Shown here one piece after another: positions 1 to 6,657 of a stretch of DNA of 8,623 bases. A program made the position numbers and the translations under genes. Numbering within the stretch: position 1 is the first letter of the stretch; each line of letters opens with the position of its first letter. The notes below the pieces were generated by a model, which had not been told where the DNA came from, searched no databases, and worked only from the letters and a program-made list of their open reading frames with translations. The stretch comes from RGIG8775 sp045537235 (GTDB lineage Bacteria > Bacillota > Clostridia > Oscillospirales > CAG-272): contig JAZSPB010000140.1 of NCBI GenBank assembly GCA_045537235.1, positions 1-8,623 of the forward strand. The letters run 5' to 3'.

Positions 1-1
1 C

Positions 2-1213
2 CCCCGCCGCAAGCACGGAAAGGCACTCCTTGTGGTGGGAGTGTCGCTCCTTGCCGTCCTGGTGACCTGCGGCGCGTTTTTTGCCGCAGCAAGCATAGCC
101 CGCCCCTACTATGAAGGTCTGTTTGCCCAATGGCAGGCACAGATGAGCACAGGTGACAGTGAAACCGAGGCGGAGACCGCCGCAGACGGAACCGGCATCG
201 GCTCCGACGCCCAATCCGAAGAAAAGGAAAACGAAGAAAGCCTCATTTTCTCCTCCGACGAGGACACGGAGATCAAAAAGTCGGATACCCCCGCCATCGT
301 GGTAGGCGGTGCCGTGGGCGACGATGACTTGAGCATGGCCGACGTGGCGGCACTGGTGTCCGCTTCGGTAGTGGAGATCACAACCTCGGAGACCATGTGG
401 AACGGCTTGGCCTATGAAAGCGGCGCAGGCAGCGGCGTGATCGTGACCGAAAGCGGCTTCATCATCACCAACCATCATGTGGTAGACGGTGCCACGGGCA
501 TCTCGGTTCGTCTGACCAACGGCAATACCTATAAGGCACTTCTTGTGGCTTCGGATGCCACGTCCGATGTGGCGATCTTGAAAATTGCCGCCGAGGAGAA
601 GCTGACCGTTGCCGTGCGCGGCGACAGCGATAAGCTGGTGGTGGGTCAGGAGGTGCTGGCCATCGGCAATCCCTTGGGCGTACTGGGCGGTACGGTGACC
701 AACGGTATCGTCAGCGCGTTGGAGCGTGAGGTGACCATCGAGGGCGTCACCATGACCCTTCTTCAGCACAACGCGGCCATCAGCCCCGGTAATTCGGGCG
801 GTGCGCTGTTCAATATGCGCGGCGAGCTGGTGGGGATCGTCAATGCCAAATCGTCAAGCTCGGGCGCCGAGGGGCTTGGCTTCGCCATTCCCATGAATAC
901 GGTGCTGGAGGTGTATGAGGATCTTTTGGAATTCGGCTACGTTAAGGGACGCGCCGACCACGGCTTGACACTGACCTACTTCTCTTACGGCTTTAATTAC
1001 TACATCGGCATATACAGCTCGCGCTACAGCGACGGGATCAAATACGGTGACCGTTTGGTGTCCATAGACGGACAGACCCCCGAGTCGGTGGATGCCGCCT
1101 ATGCGTTGCTGAATTCTTATGAGATCGGTGACACGGTGGAGCTTGTGGTGATCCGCAACAATAAGCAGGTCAAGGCGACCCTTGAAATTCAAGAATATAC
1201 CCCCGAAAACTGA
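2..1213 (+). CDS. HtrA/DegP-like membrane-anchored serine protease, 5'-truncated
   Basis: Trypsin-fold (S1C, HtrA/DegP) protease, expected to degrade or process misfolded proteins outside the membrane. The frame is open to the window edge, so the true start is upstream; GTG at 32 is only the first possible start inside. Numbering from that GTG: a basic stretch (RRKHGK, encoded just upstream) precedes a hydrophobic helix (about 1-22), giving an N-in membrane anchor. A low-complexity Glu/Asp/Ser-rich linker follows (about 39-85), then the protease domain (about 100-300). The catalytic triad is visible: His149 in TNHHVVDGA, Asp179 in TSDVAILKI, Ser255 in GNSGGALF. The C-terminus (about 310-390) looks like a single PDZ domain (YGDRLVSIDGQ), but its carboxylate-binding loop is divergent. 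The family is certain. It could be called degP, htrA or htrB, but the paralogue cannot be fixed, so no symbol is given. A terminator follows the stop directly. Confidence 0.95.
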   Translation, partial: PRRKHGKALLVVGVSLLAVLVTCGAFFAAASIARPYYEGLFAQWQAQMSTGDSETEAETAADGTGIGSDAQSEEKENEESLIFSSDEDTEIKKSDTPAIVVGGAVGDDDLSMADVAALVSASVVEITTSETMWNGLAYESGAGSGVIVTESGFIITNHHVVDGATGISVRLTNGNTYKALLVASDATSDVAILKIAAEEKLTVAVRGDSDKLVVGQEVLAIGNPLGVLGGTVTNGIVSALEREVTIEGVTMTLLQHNAAISPGNSGGALFNMRGELVGIVNAKSSSSGAEGLGFAIPMNTVLEVYEDLLEFGYVKGRADHGLTLTYFSYGFNYYIGIYSSRYSDGIKYGDRLVSIDGQTPESVDAAYALLNSYEIGDTVELVVIRNNKQVKATLEIQEYTPEN

Positions 1214-1219
1214 TTCGAG

Positions 1220-1250
1220 AGCCGCGAAACAAAAAAATTCGCGGCTTTTG
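1220..1250 (+). terminator. Rho-independent terminator after the HtrA-like gene
   Basis: A perfect 8-bp stem (GCCGCGAA at 1221-1228 and TTCGCGGC at 1238-1245), extended by an A-T pair, closes an A-rich 9-nt loop and is followed by TTTTG. It begins 7 bases after the protease stop and separates that gene from the response regulator. Confidence 0.85.
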
Positions 1251-1259
1251 TCAAAAGCA

Positions 1260-1288
1260 TTGCAAAATTGAGAAAAATGTTATATAAT
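1260..1288 (+). promoter_or_regulatory. Sigma-A type promoter of the response regulator gene
   Basis: TTGCAA (1260-1265) as a -35 box, a 17-bp spacer, and a perfect TATAAT (1283-1288) as the -10 box. The start codon lies about 38 bases downstream. The site falls just after the preceding terminator, so the regulator is transcribed on its own. Confidence 0.8.
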
Positions 1289-1326
1289 ATAGGGAGATAT
1301 TGCCCGAAGAAAGGACGGATGGGAAA

Positions 1327-2016
1327 ATGTACCATATTCTTGTTGTGGATGACGAGATCCGAATCCGCAGTATTATAAGAAAATATGCCGAATTTGAGGG
1401 ACATACCGTTACCGAGGCGGGCGATGGCATGGAGGCAGTGCTCAAGTGTCGCAGCGGGGAATTTGACATTGTGATCATGGATATCATGATGCCCGAGCTT
1501 GACGGCTTTTCGGCTTGCCGCGAGATCCGCAAGACCTCGCAGGTTCCCATCATCATGCTGTCGGCACGGGGGGAGGAGTACGATCGCATCAACGGTTTTG
1601 AGGTGGGGGTGGATGACTATGTGGTCAAGCCCTTTTCGCCCAAGGAGCTGATGCTTCGCGTGGAGGCGGTCATGAAGCGCACCCGACGCGGCGGCGAGCT
1701 TTCCCAACAGAGAAATGAGGTCATCGAGATCGACGGCGGCGGTTTGTCGGTCGATCTGACGGCGCGAATTGTTTGTATTGACGGTGAACGTGTGGAAATG
1801 TCACCGAAGGAATATGATTTGTTTTTCTATCTTTTGACCAATAAAAATATTGCGCTCTCGCGCGAGAAGTTGATCTCCGAGGTTTGGGGGTATGACTTCT
1901 TTGGCGATGCGCGGACGTTGGATACGCATATTAAGTTGCTGCGCAAAAGCTTGGGGAGATATGCGGATCGTATTGTGACTCTGCGGGGGGTCGGGTATCG
2001 GTTTGAGGGTAGGTGA
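1327..2016 (+). CDS. OmpR/PhoB-family response regulator transcription factor
   Basis: A 229-residue two-component response regulator, the usual family length. The receiver domain (1 to about 118) has the acidic pair Asp8-Asp9, phospho-acceptor Asp52 in IVIMDIMMP, Ser79 in the Thr/Ser switch position and Lys101 in VVKPF. The winged-helix DNA-binding domain (about 130-229) carries the typical recognition region (RTLDTHIKLLRKSLG) and the closing RGVGYRFEGR. Start choice: ATG at 1327 gives the standard MYHILVVDDE opening and has AAAGGA (1310-1315) 11 bases upstream; a TTG at 1300 would add nine atypical residues. It has its own promoter. Such genes are normally followed by a histidine kinase gene; here the next DNA is the palindromic repeat region and then genes on the other strand, so the partner kinase must be upstream of the window or elsewhere. 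The regulon is unknown. Confidence 0.95.
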   Translation: MYHILVVDDEIRIRSIIRKYAEFEGHTVTEAGDGMEAVLKCRSGEFDIVIMDIMMPELDGFSACREIRKTSQVPIIMLSARGEEYDRINGFEVGVDDYVVKPFSPKELMLRVEAVMKRTRRGGELSQQRNEVIEIDGGGLSVDLTARIVCIDGERVEMSPKEYDLFFYLLTNKNIALSREKLISEVWGYDFFGDARTLDTHIKLLRKSLGRYADRIVTLRGVGYRFEGR

Positions 2017-2017
2017 A

Positions 2018-2053
2018 GGGGAGTTTTTGGGGGATGGGGGAATGGTGTTGGGG
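2018..2053 (+). other. G-run cluster, possible G-quadruplex after the regulator stop
   Basis: Four runs of 4-5 G (2018-2021, 2029-2033, 2036-2040, 2050-2053) separated by 7, 2 and 9 bases lie on the coding strand directly after the regulator stop codon. This can in principle form a G-quadruplex in the mRNA or DNA. The last gap is longer than the strict 1-7 rule, so this is a weak structural call. Confidence 0.4.
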
Positions 2054-2070
2054 TTGAAAAGGATGGGGAA

Positions 2071-2267
2071 ATGACGTTGTGTGCTAATCCTTCGCTGGGT
2101 GGTGTTCCTTCTTTGCTGGTCCAAAGAAGGAACCGAAGAAACGACCTTCCGGTGCACAGCCGATTGCTGCACAGCCCGATTCACGTTTTCACTGTCCCTC
2201 GTTTCACGTTGGATCGTTAGAGGAGGGGTGCCATGCGTCGCTTGGGGCTATGGACATAAGGATTTGT
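2071..2267. repeat. Left arm of a large composite inverted repeat
   Basis: Inverted copy of the right arm at 2552-2761. Exact complementary blocks are 2153-2196 with 2618-2661 (44 bases), 2206-2237 with 2577-2608 (32 bases) and 2239-2258 with 2556-2575 (20 bases). The outer part (2071-2124 with 2708-2761) has about five mismatches in 54 bases. No gene is supported inside: the open frames here mirror those in the other arm and have no family resemblance. The arm begins about 55 bases after the regulator stop. Confidence 0.85.
2104..2133. repeat. Perfect 12-bp hairpin in the left arm
   Basis: GTTCCTTCTTTG (2104-2115) and CAAAGAAGGAAC (2122-2133) are exact reverse complements around a 6-base loop CTGGTC. 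There is no T-run after it, so it is not a standard terminator. The right arm keeps the first half of the stem but has a different second half that is 19 bases longer, so the hairpin is not preserved there. Confidence 0.7.
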
Positions 2268-2287
2268 ACAAATCCTCATGTCTATAG
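2248..2287. repeat. 40-bp palindrome at the inversion junction
   Basis: The halves 2248-2267 and 2268-2287 are reverse complements with two mismatches; the central 18 bases (AGGATTTGT followed by ACAAATCCT) are perfect. It marks where the left arm meets the oppositely oriented tandem units. Confidence 0.8.
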
Positions 2288-2556
2288 TCCTAAACAAAGT
2301 CCCCCCCTTTTCTCCAACGATTTTAAGCAAGCAAACAGCAGAAAAGGCAAGCGATTTATGCCACTCACTATGTCTATAGCCCCAAGCAAGGCACGGCACC
2401 CTTTCTCCAACGATTTTACGCAAGAAAACGACAGAGACGGCAAGCGATTTATGTCATTCACCATGTCTATAGTCCCAAGCGGCGCATGGCACTGCTTTTC
2501 TGTCGAGTTAACGAAAAGCAAGCGATAGAGGAAATAAACGATTTATACCAATCCCT
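2278..2556. repeat. Three tandem units of about 93 bp inside the palindromic element
   Basis: The motif ATGTCTATAG recurs at 2278, 2370 and 2463, and as ATGTCCATAG at 2557, giving periods of 92, 93 and 94 bases. Units share further blocks: a CCCAAGC region, TCTCCAACGATTTTA (first two units), GGCAAGCGATTTATG. The fourth occurrence is the inner part of the right arm, so arm and array are built from the same repeat. The third unit is the most diverged internally. Short open frames cross the array but are a by-product of the repetition. Confidence 0.8.
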
Positions 2557-2761
2557 ATGTCCATAGCCCCAAGCGGCGCATGGCACCCCTCCTCTAACGA
2601 TCCAACGTAAAGCGAGCGACAGTGAAAACGTGAATCGGGCTGTGCAGCAATCGGCTGTGCAAAAGAGGTCGTTTCTTCGGGGAGGTGCGAAGCAACTCCT
2701 GCTTCTCTTGGACCAGCAAAGAAGGAACACCACCCAGCAAACGGTTAGCACACAGCATCAT
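2552..2761. repeat. Right arm of the large composite inverted repeat
   Basis: Reverse-complement partner of 2071-2267. It differs by about 19 extra bases near 2680-2707, which include a small hairpin (GGAGGTGC at 2681-2688, GCAACTCC at 2692-2699, one mismatch). It ends about 32 bases beyond the stop codon of the GH43 gene, so the whole element sits between two convergent genes and could act on the 3' ends of both transcripts. No standard terminator with stem and T-run was found for either gene. Confidence 0.85.
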
Positions 2762-2793
2762 CTCCCCCTCTCAAAAAAACCTCAACTCCCCTC

Positions 2794-3771
2794 TCACCCC
2801 TTCGGCAACTCTGCCTCCTCACTCTCCAAAATAAAAGGCATACCATCCTCATCAAATCGGATCTTCAAAACCACATAAGTAGACTCAAAATACAACTCCC
2901 CACTACCGCCCCAGCGATCCCCAAAGTAGTAATATTCCATCTTACCGTCCTCCTCCACGGGAAGGACAAACGCCATCTGACTGCGGAAGGTCGTCTCATC
3001 CCCAAAGGGCACGATCAGCGACCAACGCCCGTCGATCTTCCCTTCTCTGGTCACCGCCGCGCCGCCCTGATTGGGGCGCCAACCCGTACACATCGAAGTC
3101 AGCACATAATGCCGATCGTTCCGCGTGAAAAAGGCTGGCGCCTCTCTCATCTGCCCCTGGAACAGCACCTTGACCGTGTCCTCCACATTCATATAGTCCT
3201 CGGTCAAGCGATACACATAAAGATCCCGATTGCCGCGCGAGGAGGACGCAAAATATGCCTCTCCGTTCGCCTCAAACACCGTGCAATCCCTCGACTCGTT
3301 CCCAAACGGGCGGAAGCAACCGTGGTACACAAAATCCCCGTCGGGCGTATCGCACGAAGCCACGGCACAGCAAGCCGCGGAGTAGTCCACCCCCGTCTCG
3401 TAGTGCATCCACATAACATACTTGCCCGTCGCCTTACAATACAGCACCTTGGGACGCTCAATGTTCGCCAAGACCCGTCCGTTTTCGTCCTTCCGTCGGA
3501 GCAAATTGCGCGAATCATCGCTCTCCACCGCCTTTTTCAGCTCCAAGTCGGCCTTGCGGATCCACTTCTCCTCGGCGCGGCTGTCGGCGGTCAGTACATG
3601 ATTGCGAAATTCGAAGCTTTTAAAATCACGCGTACGGTAGCAGGACACAAAGCTGTTGCCCGTTCGATCCTCTCCGTACCAATAATAATAGTCCCCCACG
3701 CGAAGCATCCAGCCGCCGTGGGCATGGATGACATTGCCGTCCGTGTCATACCAAAACTCTCCGTTTTTCAT
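2794..3771 (-). CDS. GH43-family glycoside hydrolase, exo-beta-1,3-galactanase-like (subfamily 24 type)
   Basis: A 325-residue five-bladed beta-propeller glycosidase with no signal peptide, so probably cytoplasmic. Resemblance to the exo-beta-1,3-galactanase branch of GH43 is seen in the order HAHGG (16-20), YYYWYGED, VSCYRTRDF, ERPKVLY (Glu105), KYVMWMH, SRDCTVF (Asp162), REAPAFF (Glu210), CTGWRPN and FRSQMAF (Gln265). In characterised enzymes of this branch the equivalent Glu of REAP is the general acid, the Asp tunes its pKa, and a Gln takes the place of the usual catalytic base; all appear present. The start is taken at ATG 3771, preceded by GAGGTG (3776-3781); a GTG at 3783 would add four residues. 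The preceding phosphofructokinase stop (3780-3782) overlaps this ribosome binding site, so translation is probably coupled. The likely substrate is a galactan or galacto-oligosaccharide; this is inference, and another beta-linked sugar is possible. Confidence 0.85.
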   Translation of the reverse strand: MKNGEFWYDTDGNVIHAHGGWMLRVGDYYYWYGEDRTGNSFVSCYRTRDFKSFEFRNHVLTADSRAEEKWIRKADLELKKAVESDDSRNLLRRKDENGRVLANIERPKVLYCKATGKYVMWMHYETGVDYSAACCAVASCDTPDGDFVYHGCFRPFGNESRDCTVFEANGEAYFASSSRGNRDLYVYRLTEDYMNVEDTVKVLFQGQMREAPAFFTRNDRHYVLTSMCTGWRPNQGGAAVTREGKIDGRWSLIVPFGDETTFRSQMAFVLPVEEDGKMEYYYFGDRWGGSGELYFESTYVVLKIRFDEDGMPFILESEEAELPKG

Positions 3772-3779
3772 ACCGCACC

Positions 3780-5030
3780 TCACAGAATAATATGTACGGG
3801 AAGTCCGTTCTTATAGGTAACCGCTCTCTCGCCCTCGATCAGCGGCAAAAGATAGCGACAGCAAGCATCGGTAACGTGGTTTCCGCGCTCGTTGATAAAG
3901 CGATCGTCCACCGTCTTGATCTTGTTGGCGATCTCGGAGACATCGCTGCAACCGATATAGGTACCGTACTCCTCGCCCTCGGTGCGCAGAATGGTCATCA
4001 TGACACGGGACACGCCGTCGCAAGCCGCGCCCACTGCCGCCTTTCCGACACAGACCGACTCACAAAGGTCGGTGTCCGAAGCCAAATGCGCCGCACAGCG
4101 CTGGGGAAGATTCAACTCCACCGAACGCACCTTACAGCCGATCTCGGACTTGACCGCCATCTCCAACGCCTTGCCCGTACCCGCAAGGTAACGGTGACCG
4201 AAGATATCCACCGCGCCGCTCTGTGCGCCCTCGCCCACATAATGACCGTCGGCAAAGCGCAAGCCCTCGGACACAGCCACCACCACGTTGGGCTTCTTTT
4301 CCAGCTCGCCCTTGACATCCGCCAAGAATTGCTCCATGCTGAAATCCCGTTCGGGAAGATAAACAAGATCCGGCTCCACACCGTCCACCGCACGTCCGAT
4401 GGCAGAAGCCGCCGTCAGCCAACCCGCGTCGCGCCCCATGATCTCAACGATGGTCACAGCCTTGGTGGTGTACACCGCGCAATCGCGAATGATCTCGCGC
4501 ACGGTGGTGGCAATGAACTTCGCCGCCGAGCCGAAGCCGGGGGTGTGGTCGGTGACCACCAAATCGTTGTCGATGGTCTTGGGCACGCCGATGACGCGCA
4601 TCTCGTAGTCATGGGCGCGGGTATATGCCGACAGCTTGGCCACCGTATCCATGGAATCGTTGCCGCCGATGTAGAAGAAATAACGAATATCGTACTTCTT
4701 GAAAATGCCGATCAGCTTCTCAAAAAACTCGGGATCCATCTCGGGATCGGGTAACTTTTTACGACAAGAGCCAAGTGCCGCCGCAGGGGTGTTTTCCAGC
4801 AGATCGATGTCCGCATCGTCGGCAAATCGTGCCGAAAGGTCGATCAGACGCTCCTCCAAAAGTCCCTCCACGCCGTTGCGCATTCCGTACAGCGTTCCGA
4901 TAGCACCGCCGTGCACACTTTCGTCCTTCACACCGCGGATCACGCCTGCCAAGGTCGCATTGATCGCCGCCGTGGGACCACCCGACTGTCCTACGATCGC
5001 ATTTCCTACCAATTTTTTCATTTCCGTCAC
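3780..5030 (-). CDS. 6-phosphofructokinase, pyrophosphate-dependent type
   Basis: Phosphorylates fructose 6-phosphate to fructose 1,6-bisphosphate in glycolysis, cytoplasmic, 416 residues. Family motifs in order: GQSGGPTAAIN (14-24), GGNDSMDT (122-129), PKTIDNDL (150-157, with catalytic-base Asp154), TPGFGSAAKFIATT (163-176), EIMGRDAGW (196-204) and RFINERGNHVTD (377-388). Two positions that decide the phosphate donor point to pyrophosphate: Asp125, where ATP enzymes have Gly, and Lys151 in PKTIDND, where ATP enzymes have Gly. The reaction would then be reversible and save ATP. The start is GTG at 5030, chosen because AGAAGGG (5039-5045) lies 8 bases upstream; an in-frame ATG at 5021 is badly spaced. 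The binding site lies inside the end of the upstream DUF4886 gene, whose stop is only 4 bases before this start. Whether it is the cell's main enzyme or pathway-specific is unknown; the operon suggests the latter. Confidence 0.93.
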   Translation of the reverse strand: MTEMKKLVGNAIVGQSGGPTAAINATLAGVIRGVKDESVHGGAIGTLYGMRNGVEGLLEERLIDLSARFADDADIDLLENTPAAALGSCRKKLPDPEMDPEFFEKLIGIFKKYDIRYFFYIGGNDSMDTVAKLSAYTRAHDYEMRVIGVPKTIDNDLVVTDHTPGFGSAAKFIATTVREIIRDCAVYTTKAVTIVEIMGRDAGWLTAASAIGRAVDGVEPDLVYLPERDFSMEQFLADVKGELEKKPNVVVAVSEGLRFADGHYVGEGAQSGAVDIFGHRYLAGTGKALEMAVKSEIGCKVRSVELNLPQRCAAHLASDTDLCESVCVGKAAVGAACDGVSRVMMTILRTEGEEYGTYIGCSDVSEIANKIKTVDDRFINERGNHVTDACCRYLLPLIEGERAVTYKNGLPVHIIL

Positions 5031-5034
5031 AATC

Positions 5035-5763
5035 TTATCCCTTCTGTATTGCTAAAAATTCAGTTACCGTCTTATGTGCCACCTCGCGAACCAGTGCCGC
5101 CTCCTTTGGGGTGACCTCCTCGTCGAAATCGGAAAATTCCGCATTCGGGGACTGTCCCGTCAAGGTCTCACACCAAACACACCCCAAAAGATACCGTCCC
5201 AAGCCCAAAGACGCATGAGAGCCGTCACGATGGACAGGCTTTTCCTGTGCCTTTGCCAGTGCCAGCAAGCCATGACCCGAAGGGATGATGCCGTCGGCTC
5301 CGATAAGCTCCGCGGCCTTGGCATAGGTGGCAAATACGCGCTCACTCATCTCCTCCATGGTGCGGAAGCCCATTTTTTCGACGCGCTCGGTTCCCGACTC
5401 GTATCCCCACGTTTCGTGAATATAGAGTTTAGCCGAAGGACACATCCGACGAACATATGCCGCCAGCTCCTCAATATAGGGGGTATAGCTTTCAAATCGG
5501 AAGCTTTGGGCACTGACCTGCTGAAGCGTGATCACGTCCCACTTTCTTGAAAGAAGTGCCTCCTTGATGGACATTTTGAAGCCTGTTCTGATGCCGCAGA
5601 CCTCAAGATCGTACTCATATTTATCCCCCAGCATATTCCGATAATGCCGCTCCAGAGGGCACCCGCCGATATACAAATTGACGGTAAAAAGGTTTTTGGC
5701 AATCCTTGCCAAATAGGTCTGTGCATCTTGGGAAAAACTGTTTCCGATAGAAAGAACTTGCAT
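5035..5763 (-). CDS. DUF4886 family SGNH-fold protein, copy 2
   Basis: A 242-residue protein of the DUF4886 family, in the SGNH hydrolase (GDSL esterase-like) clan. Visible blocks: IGNSFS (6-11, nucleophile Ser9 as block I), VNLYIGGC (28-35, block II Gly), ITLQQVS (78-84, in the place of block III, with Gln instead of the usual Asn), and HRDGSHAS (178-185, block V Asp180 and His183). All three putative catalytic residues are present, so an esterase or deacylase activity is plausible but untested for the family. There is no signal peptide or membrane segment, so it is cytoplasmic. ATG 5763 is preceded by AGGAG (5771-5775). The stop lies 4 bases before the phosphofructokinase start and contains its ribosome binding site, which supports one operon. 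It is clearly a duplicate of the next gene upstream. Confidence 0.88.
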   Translation of the reverse strand: MQVLSIGNSFSQDAQTYLARIAKNLFTVNLYIGGCPLERHYRNMLGDKYEYDLEVCGIRTGFKMSIKEALLSRKWDVITLQQVSAQSFRFESYTPYIEELAAYVRRMCPSAKLYIHETWGYESGTERVEKMGFRTMEEMSERVFATYAKAAELIGADGIIPSGHGLLALAKAQEKPVHRDGSHASLGLGRYLLGCVWCETLTGQSPNAEFSDFDEEVTPKEAALVREVAHKTVTEFLAIQKG

Positions 5764-5916
5764 ATTGATTCTCCTGTTCCTTTTTAATTTTCTAATGAAT
5801 TTAATGCTTTAAATACCGGATTTAATTTTTTAAACACCAATCGAATTTCAAAAATATTTTTTTGCCGCGATCCCCGCTCAACATCCATCCGATCAAGCTA
5901 CAGAGGACTTGGACAG
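5764..5916. other. AT-rich spacer between the two DUF4886 genes
   Basis: This 153-base gap holds the ribosome binding site of the second copy. I see no convincing promoter or terminator. An AAAAATATTTTT palindrome lies near 5851, and on the minus strand a TTGAAA lacks a good -10 box at the right distance. The two copies may therefore share a transcript, but this is not shown. Confidence 0.4.
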
Positions 5917-6657
5917 TCAATGCTTTTGCGTCTCCGAAAACTCGACCACCGTCTTGTGCGCCACCTCGCGAGCCAGCGCCATCATCTCGGGGGTGACCTC
6001 CACATCAAAATCCGTGAAATCCGCCGTCACGGGCTTGCCCGTCAGCGTCTCATACCAAATGCATCCAATCATGTAGCGCGCCGCACCGAGACCCGCGTGG
6101 AAGGTGTCGCGGTGGACAGGCTCACTCTGCGCCCTGCTGAGTGCCAGCATTCCGTGTCCCGAGGGAATCACACCGTCCGCACACACCAGCTCCGCCGCCT
6201 TCGCATACGCGGCAAAGACCTTCTCGCTCATCTCTTCCATGGTGCGAAAACCGTAATGCTCAATGCGTCGACTTCCCGTTTCGTAGCCCCATGTCTCCTG
6301 CAAATAGATCTTGGCATGAGGACACATATGACGAAAATAGGCCACCAGTTCCTCTATGTAAGGCGTGTATTGCTGAAAATCAAAGCTGACGGGACTTGCC
6401 TGCTGGATCGTGATCACATCCCACGGACGGGAGAGAAGTGCCTGCTCCATAGACACCCGAAAGCCCGACGAAAGACCGCCGATCATCAGCCCATACTCTT
6501 GGCTGTTGCTCAACATATTCCGATAGTGCCGCTCCAGCGTACAGCCGCCGATGGACAGATTGACCGTAGAAAGATTATTTTTTTCCGCGTGTGAGATGCG
6601 GTAAAGATAGGTATGCGCATCGCACGAAAAGCTGTTTCCGATTGAAAGAATCTGCAT
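5917..6657 (-). CDS. DUF4886 family SGNH-fold protein, copy 1 (first gene of the cluster)
   Basis: A 246-residue paralogue of the following gene, matching it along its whole length with well over half the residues identical by eye. Blocks: IGNSFS (Ser9), VNLSIGGC (32-39), ITIQQAS (82-88) and HRDTFHAG (Asp184, His187). The shared middle QYTPYIEEL and FRTMEEMSE segments match the other copy. There is no signal peptide. The frame stays open for 23 codons further upstream, but ATG 6657 is chosen because AAGGAG (6664-6669) lies 6 bases upstream and the protein then starts MQILSIGNSF, exactly like its sister. As the first gene of the minus-strand cluster, its 5' region (6658-6800) should carry the cluster promoter. 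The substrate is unknown; differences between copies around the catalytic His (DTFHAG against DGSHAS) could reflect different acyl specificity (inference). Confidence 0.88.
   Translation of the reverse strand: MQILSIGNSFSCDAHTYLYRISHAEKNNLSTVNLSIGGCTLERHYRNMLSNSQEYGLMIGGLSSGFRVSMEQALLSRPWDVITIQQASPVSFDFQQYTPYIEELVAYFRHMCPHAKIYLQETWGYETGSRRIEHYGFRTMEEMSEKVFAAYAKAAELVCADGVIPSGHGMLALSRAQSEPVHRDTFHAGLGAARYMIGCIWYETLTGKPVTADFTDFDVEVTPEMMALAREVAHKTVVEFSETQKH

Noticed and set aside
1300..1326. TTG start for the response regulator
   Set aside because: It would add nine residues not found in the family; ATG 1327 has the standard MYHILVVDDE opening and a suitable AAAGGA site.
2081..2878. Several open frames of 68-94 codons on both strands in the palindromic region
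   Set aside because: They mirror one another because the DNA is inverted and tandemly repeated, share no family features and lack ribosome binding sites. They are by-products of the repeats.
3109..3816. Long plus-strand frames opposite the GH43 gene, and similar ones opposite the phosphofructokinase, DUF4886 and reductase genes
   Set aside because: They are antisense shadows of well-supported genes, with no motifs.
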